Source of the DNA: Klebsiella quasivariicola
GTDB lineage: Bacteria; Pseudomonadota; Gammaproteobacteria; Enterobacterales; Enterobacteriaceae
NCBI RefSeq assembly: GCF_002269255.1
Contig: NZ_CP022823.1
Location: forward strand, 3,410,001 to 3,474,000
Length of the DNA: 64,000 nucleotides
Direction: 5' to 3'
Shown in pieces: positions 8,039 to 14,434 of the stretch. The translations under genes were made by a program, and so were the position numbers. Each line of letters begins with the position of its first letter. The first letter of the stretch is position 1. Under the pieces are notes generated by a model. That model was given only the letters and a program-made list of their open reading frames with translations, was not told the origin of the DNA and ran no database searches.

Positions 8039-8339
8039 CCCCTGCTTTTCTGGCGGCGAACTTCTTAATCAGGTTGCCGATCGAGTCTGTACCGATGTAG
8101 CCAATGAAGACACTGGCGATATACGCGAGATTGCTGCTCAGGCCAATGAAGTCGAGAAGGTCACGGACGAACCAGGCGATCATCGCGCACATGACCGCAT
8201 CGATCAGCGTCTTCGCCATAGCGCCACCGTTATAGCGACCCCGCAAATACGCCATGATGAAAGCCAGTATTGCGCCGATACCCTGCTCCTTAGCTGCCAG
8301 CAGAGCGGCGATGAAATCTTGTTTGTAGGGCATTCGCAT
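8016..8339 (-). CDS. S: Holin with lambda S-like dual start
   Basis: A lambda-type class I holin that sets lysis timing by forming lesions in the inner membrane. The start reads MRMPYKQ: the first ATG (8337-8339) gives 107 residues and the third codon (8331-8333) gives 105, exactly the S107/S105 antiholin/holin arrangement of lambda. The extra Arg at position 2 of the long form would be the inhibitory charge. Three membrane helices are visible, ending in a basic tail. The reading frame extends farther upstream to 8393, but AGGTGAGG six bases before 8339 supports this start. Confidence 0.9.
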   Translation of the reverse strand: MRMPYKQDFIAALLAAKEQGIGAILAFIMAYLRGRYNGGAMAKTLIDAVMCAMIAWFVRDLLDFIGLSSNLAYIASVFIGYIGTDSIGNLIKKFAARKAGVDDAGTQ

Positions 8340-8513
8340 AAGCCTCACCTCCGTTAATGACGGATGGCGCTGTGTGAAGTGGGGAATGGCCACCAGATGA
8401 ATTTACGACAAAGCACAAAGTGAGTGACGTTCTGGCGACCAAAACAGAAAGAGCCGCCTGTTGGCAGCCCTGTGATTCGGATTTAGTTCTTTAAAAGCAG
8501 TGATATTATCGCG

Positions 8514-8600
8514 CTACCTGAGCTGAACCATCAGGTGTCCAACTTTTGCATGTCACCTTAATGCGCCCGCTGATTTAACCATCTCTAAGCGGGCTTTTTT
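8514..8600 (+). ncRNA. Candidate small RNA with terminator, opposite the late strand
   Basis: A strong rightward terminator closes this stretch: GCCCGCT (8565-8571) pairs with AGCGGGC (8588-8594), followed by six T. No protein-coding frame precedes it. Two further short stems are possible upstream (CCTGA with TCAGG, GGTG with CACC). A TATTAT (8504-8509) could be a -10 box, but the -35 is poor. The terminator is solid; a small RNA ending there is inference. Confidence 0.4.
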
Positions 8601-8605
8601 CGCCC

Positions 8606-8630
8606 AAAGAAAAGGCCCACCGAGTGGGCC
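8606..8630 (-). terminator. Terminator downstream of the first C4-like RNA
   Basis: On the minus strand GGCCCAC, a TCG loop and GTGGGCC are followed by TTTTCTTT. It lies 30 bases after the structured RNA at 8660-8791 and would end that transcript at about 180 nucleotides. Confidence 0.75.
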
Positions 8631-8659
8631 TTCCGGCTATCATCATTTTTATATTGGCT

Positions 8660-8791
8660 GTGGTGCCGGGTGCCTCCCGGTGAGTCTTTGGTTAAACACC
8701 TTAACTCGCATTAACCATGCTAATCAGAAAAGGGTGGAAGCTTATCTCCGGTAGCTGAGGTTACGCCCCTCCGCATAGGGGGATTCACCAC
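8660..8791 (-). ncRNA. C4-like antisense RNA gene, copy 1
   Basis: The minus strand begins GTGGTGAATC and ends GGCACCAC, so the two ends pair. Near the 5' end is a C-rich/G-rich hairpin with loop around TATGCGG, and near the 3' end CCGGG, a short loop and CCCGG. The same two ends recur at 11794-11901 with a different middle. This three-stem layout resembles the C4 antisense RNA of P1/P7 and the CI RNA of P4, which regulate an upstream-encoded transcript. The family name is from memory of the fold; the conserved stems, own promoter and terminator are seen directly. The stretch 8394-9050 holds no protein gene apart from this. Confidence 0.55.
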
Positions 8792-8797
8792 GCGCAT

Positions 8798-8827
8798 ACA
8801 TTAGCTATGCAACATTCACTTAGTCAA
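8798..8827 (-). promoter_or_regulatory. Promoter of C4-like RNA copy 1
   Basis: On the minus strand TTGACT (8822-8827), an 18-base spacer and TAATGT (8798-8803). The start point would fall at about 8791, exactly the first base of the conserved structured RNA. Confidence 0.65.
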
Positions 8828-9050
8828 CACGCTGCGATACCAGTGCGCTAACTTCTTCCTTAAGATTCAATAATCAGTCGGATTATGCATAATCAATGCA
8901 TGAAATATAATTTCAATAACAACAATAAAAAATCATCTAAAATTATAAATTTACCAAAACTATTGATTAGGATTTTTCTTACCCTCACCATAGAATCCTC
9001 CCCACAAAAAAACAAAAATGTCCACATACATTTCAAGGGATTAAACCTGC

Positions 9051-9170
9051 ATGGCAAATTTACTCATTTTAGCACTGGCGGTAGTTCTTTTTATAGTCGC
9101 TGTACTTTCTTTCGTTTCTTACACCAAGGACAGGAAAAAGCTTAAAAATACTTTTAAGAAGCGGTATTGA
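9051..9170 (+). CDS. 39-residue hydrophobic peptide with its own terminator
   Basis: The sequence starts MANLLILALAVVLFIVAVLS and ends with a strongly basic tail (KKLKNTFKKRY). One membrane helix fills residues 4-24. It is transcribed opposite to the late genes, lies in an AT-rich stretch and is followed 24 bases later by a good terminator. Size, charge pattern and isolation recall toxins of type I toxin-antitoxin systems and small phage membrane effectors, but no antisense RNA promoter was clearly found. Function unknown. Confidence 0.55.
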   Translation: MANLLILALAVVLFIVAVLSFVSYTKDRKKLKNTFKKRY

Positions 9171-9194
9171 TCATGCGCTGATCTTTATCTTAAA

Positions 9195-9220
9195 GAGGCT
9201 GAGCCCGTCAGCCTCTTTTT
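9195..9220 (+). terminator. Terminator after the 39-residue peptide gene
   Basis: GAGGCTGA (9195-9202) and TCAGCCTC (9208-9215) form an 8-bp stem with a 5-base loop, followed by five T. The stop codon of the 49-residue gene on the other strand lies inside the stem. Confidence 0.85.
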
Positions 9221-9357
9221 ATTCTGATTGGCCAGCACACCGCCAGCGCCCCGACGATAACCACCAGCAGAACCAGATCCATCAGCATGCCAGCCACCCG
9301 CCAGGCTACGAACAGTAGAACGACAAACAGCGCCCAGAAACACAGCCTGCGCAGCAT
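9208..9357 (-). CDS. 49-residue two-span membrane protein
   Basis: Starts MLRRLCFWALFVVLLFVAWR and ends PIRIKRG. Two hydrophobic segments (about 5-18 and 25-42) are separated by a short turn, with basic residues at both ends. The ATG lies two bases after the stop of the TAXI-type gene, so the two were probably one translational unit before the IS insertion. It may anchor or assist that exported protein, but this is inference; the family is not recognised. Confidence 0.55.
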   Translation of the reverse strand: MLRRLCFWALFVVLLFVAWRVAGMLMDLVLLVVIVGALAVCWPIRIKRG

Positions 9358-10171
9358 GATTACTTACCGTTGGTGCCGAGTACCCGGCTCAGGTTTTTCA
9401 GCAGGACAGTCGAGGCCGTTTCCAGCATGTCATCACCGGCATCGGTATTGGCGACCACCAGCGTCTTAGTGCAGGGAACCTTCACCTTCGAATCACTCAG
9501 CCAGCCGGATTCGGTAACCGCCTTTTTCATCTCGTACACCGGCTTCCCGTTCGGCAATTTATCGTCAACGTGCCAGCCGTTCATATCGATCATCGTCAGG
9601 CCGCTGCCTTCCTGGTTAACCGCCTCCAGAAACTTATTCGACCGGTCCGGCGCAGATACCCAAAGGAAGGCGTCATACTCGCCAGTGGTGACTTTCGCCA
9701 GCGAGCGCACACCGCCTTTGGCATAGGTCTCTACTTTGGCGTAATCCTTTTCCAGCCCCTGCAGATATTGCCAGGATGCATACGATCCGCTGGAGGGCTC
9801 ACCGACCGCGATTTTCACACCTGCCTTTAAATCACCTTCATCGCTGACCTTGCCGCCCTTCTTCACCGCGACAAAAACGCATTCATCAGCCAGCTCGCCG
9901 ATGATGTCCACCTTCTGCGCTTCGTTGCTGTGGCGGCTGCGCCAGAACTGGAAAGCATCAGCCTGAGTGAAACCGATCTGGGCGGTACCGCTGGCGACCT
10001 TGTCGAGATTGTCCAGAGAGCCTTTACTGGGGATCACCGTCGAGCTGTAACCATACTCGCTGAGTGTGCTGGCGAGATTAACGCCGTACACCTGTAAGTA
10101 TCCCGGCAAAACGAACCATTCACTTTTAGAGATCTTCCGACATACTGATAATGTCCCCTGAGGAGATCGCT

Positions 10172-10438
10172 ATGCGTAAGATCCGATTCACTGAACACCA
10201 GATCATCGCCGTTCTGAAGTCCGTCGAAGCCGGACGTACCGTCAAGGATGTGTGCCGTGAGGCCGCTATTTCGGAAGCCAGCTATTACAACTGGAAGGCG
10301 AAATATGGCGGGATGGAAGCGGCCGATATTAAAAAAATCAAAGATCTTGAGGATGAGAATCGACGTTTAAAACAGATGTTTGCTGATCTCAGCCTTGAGT
10401 GCCGGGCACTTAAAGACGTCATCGAAAAAAAGCTTTAA
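10172..10438 (+). CDS. IS transposase OrfA
   Basis: An 88-residue helix-turn-helix protein (MRKIRFTEHQIIAVLKSVEA) followed by a leucine-zipper-like helix, which binds the IS ends. GGAG nine bases before this ATG supports it over the earlier in-frame Met at 10151. A run of seven A at 10425-10431 near its end is a likely slippage site that fuses OrfA to OrfB by a -1 frameshift. Confidence 0.92.
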   Translation: MRKIRFTEHQIIAVLKSVEAGRTVKDVCREAAISEASYYNWKAKYGGMEAADIKKIKDLEDENRRLKQMFADLSLECRALKDVIEKKL

Positions 10439-11283
10439 AACCAGCGATAAAGCGTGAACTCGTCAGCTATCTGACGGTGCAATTTGCCATGAGTTTACGC
10501 CAGGCCTGCAGGACGTTATCGCTGAGCAGGACGGTGTATTTTTATCAGCCCGATACCCGGCATGATGAACCAGTGATCCACGCGCTGACTGAGCTGGCAG
10601 AACGCTATCCGCGCTACGGTTTTAAGAAACTGTTCCAGCTGCTGCGCAGGCAGGGTAATACCTGGAACCATAAACGTGTTCACCGGATTTACTGCCTGCT
10701 GAAACTGAATTTTCGCCGCAAGGGAAAACAGCGGCTGCCTGTGCGTAATCCCGCACCACTGGCGACACCGCAAGCGTTAAACCAGAGCTGGTCCATCGAT
10801 TTTATGCACGACGCGCTGGTCTGCGGCAGACGCTTCCGAACCTTTAATGTGGTGGATGATTTTAACCGTGAAGCACTGGCGATAGAAATCGACCTGAATA
10901 TCCCGGCTCAGCGAGTCATCCGGGTGCTGGACAGGATCGTGGCAAACCGCGGCTACCCGCTGAAAATGCGGATGGACAACGGGCCAGAGCTGGTCTCGCT
11001 GGCGCTGGCACAATGGGCCGAAGAACATGGCGTACAGCTCGAATTTATCAAGCCGGGTAAGCCGACACAAAATGCTTTTATCGAACGGTTCAACCGAACA
11101 TACCGGACAGAAATCCTGGATTTTTACCTGTTCAGAACACTGAATGAAGCACGGGAAATTACCGAGCGCTGGCTGATGGAATATAACAACGAGCGGCCTC
11201 ATGAATCCCTGAATAACCTGACACCGGAAGAGTACCGGCTGATGGCTGAAAAACCGGAACTCTCAAAAAGTGCATGGAACTGA
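10432..11283 (+). CDS. IS transposase OrfB (DDE catalytic part, by -1 frameshift)
   Basis: The OrfB frame is open from the A-run through KPAIKRELVSYLTVQFAMSL and ends at 11283. It contains the rve/DDE integrase core: SWSIDFMHDAL, RMDNGPELVS and the Glu in NAFIERFNRTYR, followed by the conserved YNNERPHESLNNLTPEEY end. A GTG at 10477 could give free OrfB of 268 residues; the fused OrfAB would be the transposase. No disruption is seen. Confidence 0.92.
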   Translation, partial: ALKPAIKRELVSYLTVQFAMSLRQACRTLSLSRTVYFYQPDTRHDEPVIHALTELAERYPRYGFKKLFQLLRRQGNTWNHKRVHRIYCLLKLNFRRKGKQRLPVRNPAPLATPQALNQSWSIDFMHDALVCGRRFRTFNVVDDFNREALAIEIDLNIPAQRVIRVLDRIVANRGYPLKMRMDNGPELVSLALAQWAEEHGVQLEFIKPGKPTQNAFIERFNRTYRTEILDFYLFRTLNEAREITERWLMEYNNERPHESLNNLTPEEYRLMAEKPELSKSAWN

Positions 11284-11432
11284 AGCAGGGGTGCTTACAC
11301 ACCGCGTTATAGGTCAGGCCCTGTTGACCCGTAGTGATAACGACATCCGCAGCCGAAGCGGCGTTACTCAGGCACAGCGAAGCGACCGCAATAGCGGCCA
11401 TGATGACTTTTTTCATGTGACTATCCTTTTGA

Positions 11433-11496
11433 GGTGAGCCTTCGCCCGGAGTGGTCGCCCTGCAGAACAGTCACACGACCATTCCAAAGGCTCACC
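11433..11496 (-). promoter_or_regulatory. Structured leader before the TAXI-type gene
   Basis: GGTGAGCCTT (11433-11442) pairs with AAGGCTCACC (11487-11496), and inside it GGAGTGGTCG (11448-11457) pairs with CGACCATTCC (11476-11485) with one G-U. The resulting 20-bp two-part hairpin ends just before AAAAGGA, the ribosome-binding site of the TAXI gene. It is not followed by a T run, so it is not a simple terminator. It may control translation or protect the message. Confidence 0.6.
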
Positions 11497-11539
11497 CCGA
11501 AAAGCTCTGCAGGTTTTATGCGCCGGGCGTGGCGCGGAT

Positions 11540-11566
11540 AAAAAAAGGCCACGCTAAAGCGCAGCC
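11540..11566 (-). terminator. Terminator upstream of the TAXI leader
   Basis: On the minus strand GGCTGCGCT, two T, AGCGTGGCC form a 9-bp stem with two G-U pairs, followed by seven T. It would isolate the TAXI gene from transcripts started farther right. Confidence 0.65.
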
Positions 11567-11607
11567 CTTAAATGTCTTATGGTTTGTAGCAATGCCTTAA
11601 TCAGGCG

Positions 11608-11634
11608 AAAAAAAGCCCGCTCAGAGGGGCGGGC
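11608..11634 (-). terminator. Terminator downstream of C4-like RNA copy 2
   Basis: On the minus strand GCCCGC, an 8-base loop and GCGGGC are followed by seven T. It lies about 160 bases after the conserved part of the second C4-like RNA. Confidence 0.8.
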
Positions 11635-11793
11635 AGAAGGTAGGCAATACTGATTCTTCAACGGTTCGAGGCGCACCTAATAGTCCGAGCTACCAATTTA
11701 CCAGGAGAGCGCTCGTTTTCCGTTACTACCTTTTAAACATAGCTGGAGAAGCCGAAACGGCAACCCCACTACCAAATAGCTTAGTAGCATTGC

Positions 11794-11901
11794 GTGGTGC
11801 CGGGTGCCTCCCGGTGAGCATGCCCCAGTCGGCATGGCCCGCGCTGCATTTACAGGTTCTGTAACTGACTGGACGCCCCTCCGCATAGGGGGATTCACCA
11901 C
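11794..11901 (-). ncRNA. C4-like antisense RNA gene, copy 2
   Basis: Same 5' hairpin and 3' CCGGG/CCCGG hairpin as copy 1 (8660-8791), closed by GTGGTG and CACCAC, but the middle is different and shorter and holds its own stem (CATGCC with GGCATG). The conserved blocks are nearly identical while the central part has diverged, as expected if stems are under selection. Own promoter (11908-11936) and a downstream terminator are present. The region 11417-12062 otherwise holds only the TAXI leader and terminators. Confidence 0.55.
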
Positions 11902-11907
11902 ACCAGA

Positions 11908-11936
11908 AATTTAACATTCAGTCTTTCTGGTTTCAA
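11908..11936 (-). promoter_or_regulatory. Promoter of C4-like RNA copy 2
   Basis: On the minus strand TTGAAA (11931-11936), a 17-base spacer and TAAATT (11908-11913). The predicted start at about 11901 coincides with the first base of the conserved RNA, as in copy 1. Confidence 0.65.
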
Positions 11937-12062
11937 TGCTCTGCTTGTCTGAGGTATCGGCTCACCATAACCGCCCAGCCTGATGTTATCAGCGTGTAGC
12001 GGCTTGTTTTTCTCTTTGATAAAATTGATTCGCAAATGATTAAAACATCAACTGGTGAAAAT

Positions 12063-12509
12063 ATGAGTAAGTACTCAGACCTTTTACAGGTAATCAAGTC
12101 CCGGGTTTGTCAAAATAACAACTTCCCCCAAACATTACTGGCAGACTCACACAGTTACAGATCCAGGCAGGTTTGGTATCGAATAGGACAAATATTCACT
12201 CTTGAATGTATTCTCGATGAGTACAGGAAACATTTTTCATCGGATTATTATTATCTTGATAACGATAAGGCTCTTCATCACCTTATCTTCGAAATGACCA
12301 AGTGGAAACCTGAAGAGATTAGAAGACTCTCGCTAAACGACTGTCTCTTTATCATTGCCAGTCAACTAAAGCCCAGTTATATGTCAGAAGATGCTGCCGC
12401 TGTCCTGGCGTCACTCAATCTGCCGACTGGCCACTATCCTGTTGAGGATTTTCCACAAGAGGACTGGCATCCCAGGGAAAACTCAGCATTCCTTCAAAGC
12501 TACCAGTAG
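12063..12509 (+). CDS. ECs1072-like phage protein
   Basis: A 148-residue protein (MSKYSDLLQVIKSRVCQ at its start) with conserved-looking LECILDEYRKHF and LIFEMTKWKPEEIRRL segments. It resembles a family of phage-associated proteins of unknown function named after E. coli ECs1072; I am recalling this from sequence feel. An upstream in-frame ATG at 12036 exists, but 12063 fits the homologue-like start. It is transcribed rightward and its end overlaps the end of the convergent gene 12415-12672 by 95 bases. Confidence 0.6.
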   Translation: MSKYSDLLQVIKSRVCQNNNFPQTLLADSHSYRSRQVWYRIGQIFTLECILDEYRKHFSSDYYYLDNDKALHHLIFEMTKWKPEEIRRLSLNDCLFIIASQLKPSYMSEDAAAVLASLNLPTGHYPVEDFPQEDWHPRENSAFLQSYQ

Positions 12510-12672
12510 CGACTCGCCCAATCTCCGCAGAGATCTGACTCAGTCGCTCCTCAAGAGCGGCTTTTTCTGCTATCAGACGGTTGAAGTGGGCAAGATAGAT
12601 TTTCTGTTGCCCAAGCCAGTCTTCAAGCTGTTGAGTGGTCATGCCCGGGTTAAAAAAATATGGTTGCTGCAT
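12415..12672 (-). CDS. Small coiled-coil phage protein
   Basis: An 85-residue protein, MQQPYFFNPGMTTQQLEDWL at its start, then a long charged helix (residues about 25-55) that looks like a coiled coil, and an acidic tail. GGGGGAAG just before the ATG is a strong ribosome-binding site. In the uninterrupted phage it would be the first protein gene after tRNA-Thr in the late operon. Function unknown. Confidence 0.6.
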   Translation of the reverse strand: MQQPYFFNPGMTTQQLEDWLGQQKIYLAHFNRLIAEKAALEERLSQISAEIGRVATGSFEGMLSFPWDASPLVENPQQDSGQSAD

Positions 12673-12738
12673 AGCTTCCCCCAGATAAGTTACGCATTGT
12701 GATAGGGATTCGCTTCAGACGCTGGCCCCTCTGCCGTT

Positions 12739-12744
12739 CTGGTG
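12739..12744. repeat. Left copy of the CTGGTG target duplication
   Basis: CTGGTG directly before the left terminus of the transposable prophage; the same six bases directly follow its right terminus at 46851-46856. This marks the insertion point in the lambdoid prophage. Confidence 0.85.
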
Positions 12745-12790
12745 TGATGCGCCGCGCGATAAATGCGCCCATTTCCGTGAGATAAATGGC
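12745..12790 (+). repeat. Left terminal inverted repeat with transposase-binding motifs
   Basis: TGATGCGCC at the tip, GATAAATG at 12758-12765, GTGAGATAA at 12777-12785 and a further GATAAATG at 12781-12788. Motif positions match the right end exactly when both are read inward. Confidence 0.85.
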
Positions 12791-12822
12791 ATCGCTGCGG
12801 CGTTTCAATATTCGCAAAAGAA

Positions 12823-13404
12823 TTACATTCCTACTGCGTTATCCTTCCTCTGACCATCCACCGGAAAGTATCGGTAAAGCGTCGATAACCCTACACCATA
12901 GATAATGGCCAACTGCTGGCGGGTGTGCCCCTTCGCCAATAGCCGCCCAATCTGCTCTCGTTCATGCAGTTTTAATGCGTTGGGCCTTCCACCTACGCGT
13001 CCTTGTGCTCTGGCTGCTGCCAGCCCGGCCACTGTTCGTTCGACGATTAGCTCGCGTTCCATCTCCGCCAGTGCCGACATCACGTGGAAAAAGAAGCGCC
13101 CCATGGAAGTGCTGGTATCAATACTGTCTGTTAAAGAGCGGAAGTGGGCACCGCGTTCATGTAACTCTGATATCAGTGCGATCAGGTTCTTAACGCTGCG
13201 CCCCAGCCTGTCCAGTTTCCACACGACCAGGGTGTCTCCGCTATTAACGCACTTTAAAGCGCGTTTCAGACCGGGACGGCTGGCAACTTTTCCACTCATA
13301 CGGTCTTCAAAAATGCGGTCACAGTTTGCACTTATGAGTGCATTACGCTGTAAATCGCTGTTCTGGTCGATTGTTGATACGCGGATATAACCAATGACGG
13401 CCAT
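12823..13404 (-). CDS. Serine recombinase, Gin/Pin-type DNA invertase
   Basis: A 193-residue small serine recombinase that inverts the neighbouring tail-fibre segment. MAVIGYIRVSTIDQNSDLQR at the start contains the nucleophile Ser10, and DRLGRSVKNLIALISELHER continues the catalytic domain. The C-terminal part (LHEREQIGRLLAKGHTRQQL) is a helix-turn-helix. GAGGAGAATTG lies directly before this ATG; an in-frame extension to 13515 crosses the crossover site and is not needed. The gene lies just outside the inverted repeats, as in Mu and P1. Confidence 0.93.
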   Translation of the reverse strand: MAVIGYIRVSTIDQNSDLQRNALISANCDRIFEDRMSGKVASRPGLKRALKCVNSGDTLVVWKLDRLGRSVKNLIALISELHERGAHFRSLTDSIDTSTSMGRFFFHVMSALAEMERELIVERTVAGLAAARAQGRVGGRPNALKLHEREQIGRLLAKGHTRQQLAIIYGVGLSTLYRYFPVDGQRKDNAVGM

Positions 13405-13466
13405 CAATTCTCCTCCTCTATGTCGCGGTGGGAGGATTTTTACAGATTTCACTATGTGTAACTGCT

Positions 13467-13492
13467 TTTCCAAAAACCTTGGTTTGGGAGAA
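13467..13492 (+). repeat. Invertase crossover site, left
   Basis: Half-sites TTTCCAAAAACC and GGTTTGGGAGAA around a central TT (13479-13480). Twenty-one bases (13471-13491) are the exact reverse complement of 15095-15115, and the site resembles gix/hix/cix sequences. Confidence 0.92.
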
Positions 13493-13837
13493 GCGGCGAA
13501 AAGGGATGTGGGCACAGGAGATAATCAGATACCGGATATGGGAGCATTCGCTTCTGGTTCGGGATGGTTCAGGCTACCAGGTGGATATATTGTTCAGTTT
13601 GGCACTTTTGCAGGAAACACGACCCGCTTTATCAGTGGACACTTCCCTATACCATTCCCTAATCAGCCGATGGTTTCAGTCAGTGTTATGTCTGATGCCG
13701 TTCAGTCAGACCCGTCGATTCCTGCCCCGCAGGTTTTGTCTGTAAATTTTGAACATATCAGTAATTCAGCGTGGCGTGTGGCAACCAGTGATATCTCACA
13801 GCAATACAGATTCAGTTATATTTCGATAGGACGGTAG
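13473..13837 (+). CDS. Silent alternative C-terminal part of the tail fibre
   Basis: From the crossover site the frame reads NLGLGEAAKRDVGTGDNQIP and runs about 120 residues to a stop at 13837, without its own start signal. After inversion it would be joined in frame to residue about 162 of the fibre gene. SGWFRLPGGYIVQFGTF and the aromatic FSYISIGR end are typical of receptor-binding fibre tips. It is thus a stored alternative host-range module rather than a gene in the present orientation. Confidence 0.88.
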
Positions 13838-13839
13838 AA

Positions 13840-14271
13840 ATGCAGAAATATATTTTCAGTGCCGATAAAAATGCGTTTTTCCCTGTGGAGCTTAAAATCG
13901 CTTATCAGGAATCCGGCGAATGGCCCGATGATGGAATCGAAATTGACGACACTGTTGCTGCCGAATTTATGAAGGAAGCACCAGAAGGAAAATACAGAGG
14001 TGTCATCGACGGAATGCCTGCATGGATTGATATTCCACCGCCAACTCATGAGGAACAAATTGCCGCAGCCGAACTGAAAAAGCAGCAATTGATTAATCAG
14101 GTCAACGAATACATAAACAGTAAGCAATGGCCTGGTAAAGCGGCGATTGGTCGCCTGAAAGGTGAGGAACTGGTGCAATATAATTTGTGGCTGGATTATC
14201 TGGACGCACTGGAGCTGGTCGATACTTCCGGTGCGCCAGATATTGAATGGCCTACGCCTCCTGCGGAGTAA
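13840..14271 (+). CDS. Tail-fibre assembly protein of the silent module
   Basis: A 143-residue Tfa/gpU-type chaperone for fibre folding, starting MQKYIFSADKNAFFPVELKI. It lies two bases after the silent fibre end and moves with it on inversion. The C-terminal part contains the common LWLDYLDALELVD motif. It has no promoter in this orientation, so it is probably not made until the segment flips. It overlaps the convergent chaperone gene by 20 bases. Confidence 0.88.
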   Translation: MQKYIFSADKNAFFPVELKIAYQESGEWPDDGIEIDDTVAAEFMKEAPEGKYRGVIDGMPAWIDIPPPTHEEQIAAAELKKQQLINQVNEYINSKQWPGKAAIGRLKGEELVQYNLWLDYLDALELVDTSGAPDIEWPTPPAE

Positions 14272-14434
14272 TTTCTGGCGGAGGGGCAAATGCCTCTCCG
14301 TCATATGTCCAGTCGATACCAGCCGATATGTCGTCAATATTCACAGTAATATAATCATCGAAAATGTCTCCAGTGCCATCCCATACAACAACATTTTCAA
14401 CGACGCCATTTTTAACTAGCGCATAATTACTCAT
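14252..14434 (-). CDS. Short tail-fibre assembly protein of the active module
   Basis: A 60-residue protein, MSNYALVKNGVVENVVVWDG at its start, matching the N-terminal half of short phage fibre-assembly proteins (WTYDGEAFAPPP). It directly follows the expressed fibre gene and shares one base with its stop. It would help fold the current fibre tip. It is much shorter than the chaperone of the silent module. Confidence 0.75.
   Translation of the reverse strand: MSNYALVKNGVVENVVVWDGTGDIFDDYITVNIDDISAGIDWTYDGEAFAPPPEITPQEA

Larger units (their letters stand above)
10093..11299 (+). mobile_element. IS3-family insertion sequence (IS407-like), 1,207 bp
   Basis: The element starts TGTAAGTATCCC and its other end, read inward, starts TGTAAGCACCCC; the imperfect inverted repeats extend about 40 bases with a shared CACTTTT block. 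CACC flanks both ends (10089-10092 and 11300-11303), a 4-bp target duplication as expected for the IS407 group. It carries orfA and orfB in the usual -1 frameshift arrangement. Both genes look intact, so the copy may be active. I cannot name the exact IS. Confidence 0.95.
9360..11416 (-). pseudogene. TAXI-family (TRAP-type) solute-binding protein, split by an IS element
   Basis: The 5' part (11416-11300) encodes a signal peptide, MKKVIMAAIAVASLCLSNAA with cleavage after ASA, and the start of the mature protein. The 3' part (10088-9360) encodes the rest. Removing the IS and one CACC copy joins QGLTYNAV to YGVNLAST in frame, giving 281 residues. STVIPSKGSLDNLDKVASG and AQIGFTQADA are typical of TAXI periplasmic binding proteins of tripartite transporters. 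No transporter membrane subunit is nearby, so this was an orphan binding protein carried by the prophage. Only the C-terminal part could still be translated, without export signal. Confidence 0.85.

Noticed and set aside
11640..11705. tRNA-like stretch (GGTAAATTGGTAGCTC on the minus strand)
   Set aside because: No 7-bp acceptor, anticodon or T-arm pairing could be drawn; it does not fold as a tRNA.
11698..11917. Two overlapping minus-strand frames of 60-70 residues
   Set aside because: They lie over the conserved C4-like RNA stems, have no ribosome-binding site and vary with the RNA; the RNA explains them better.
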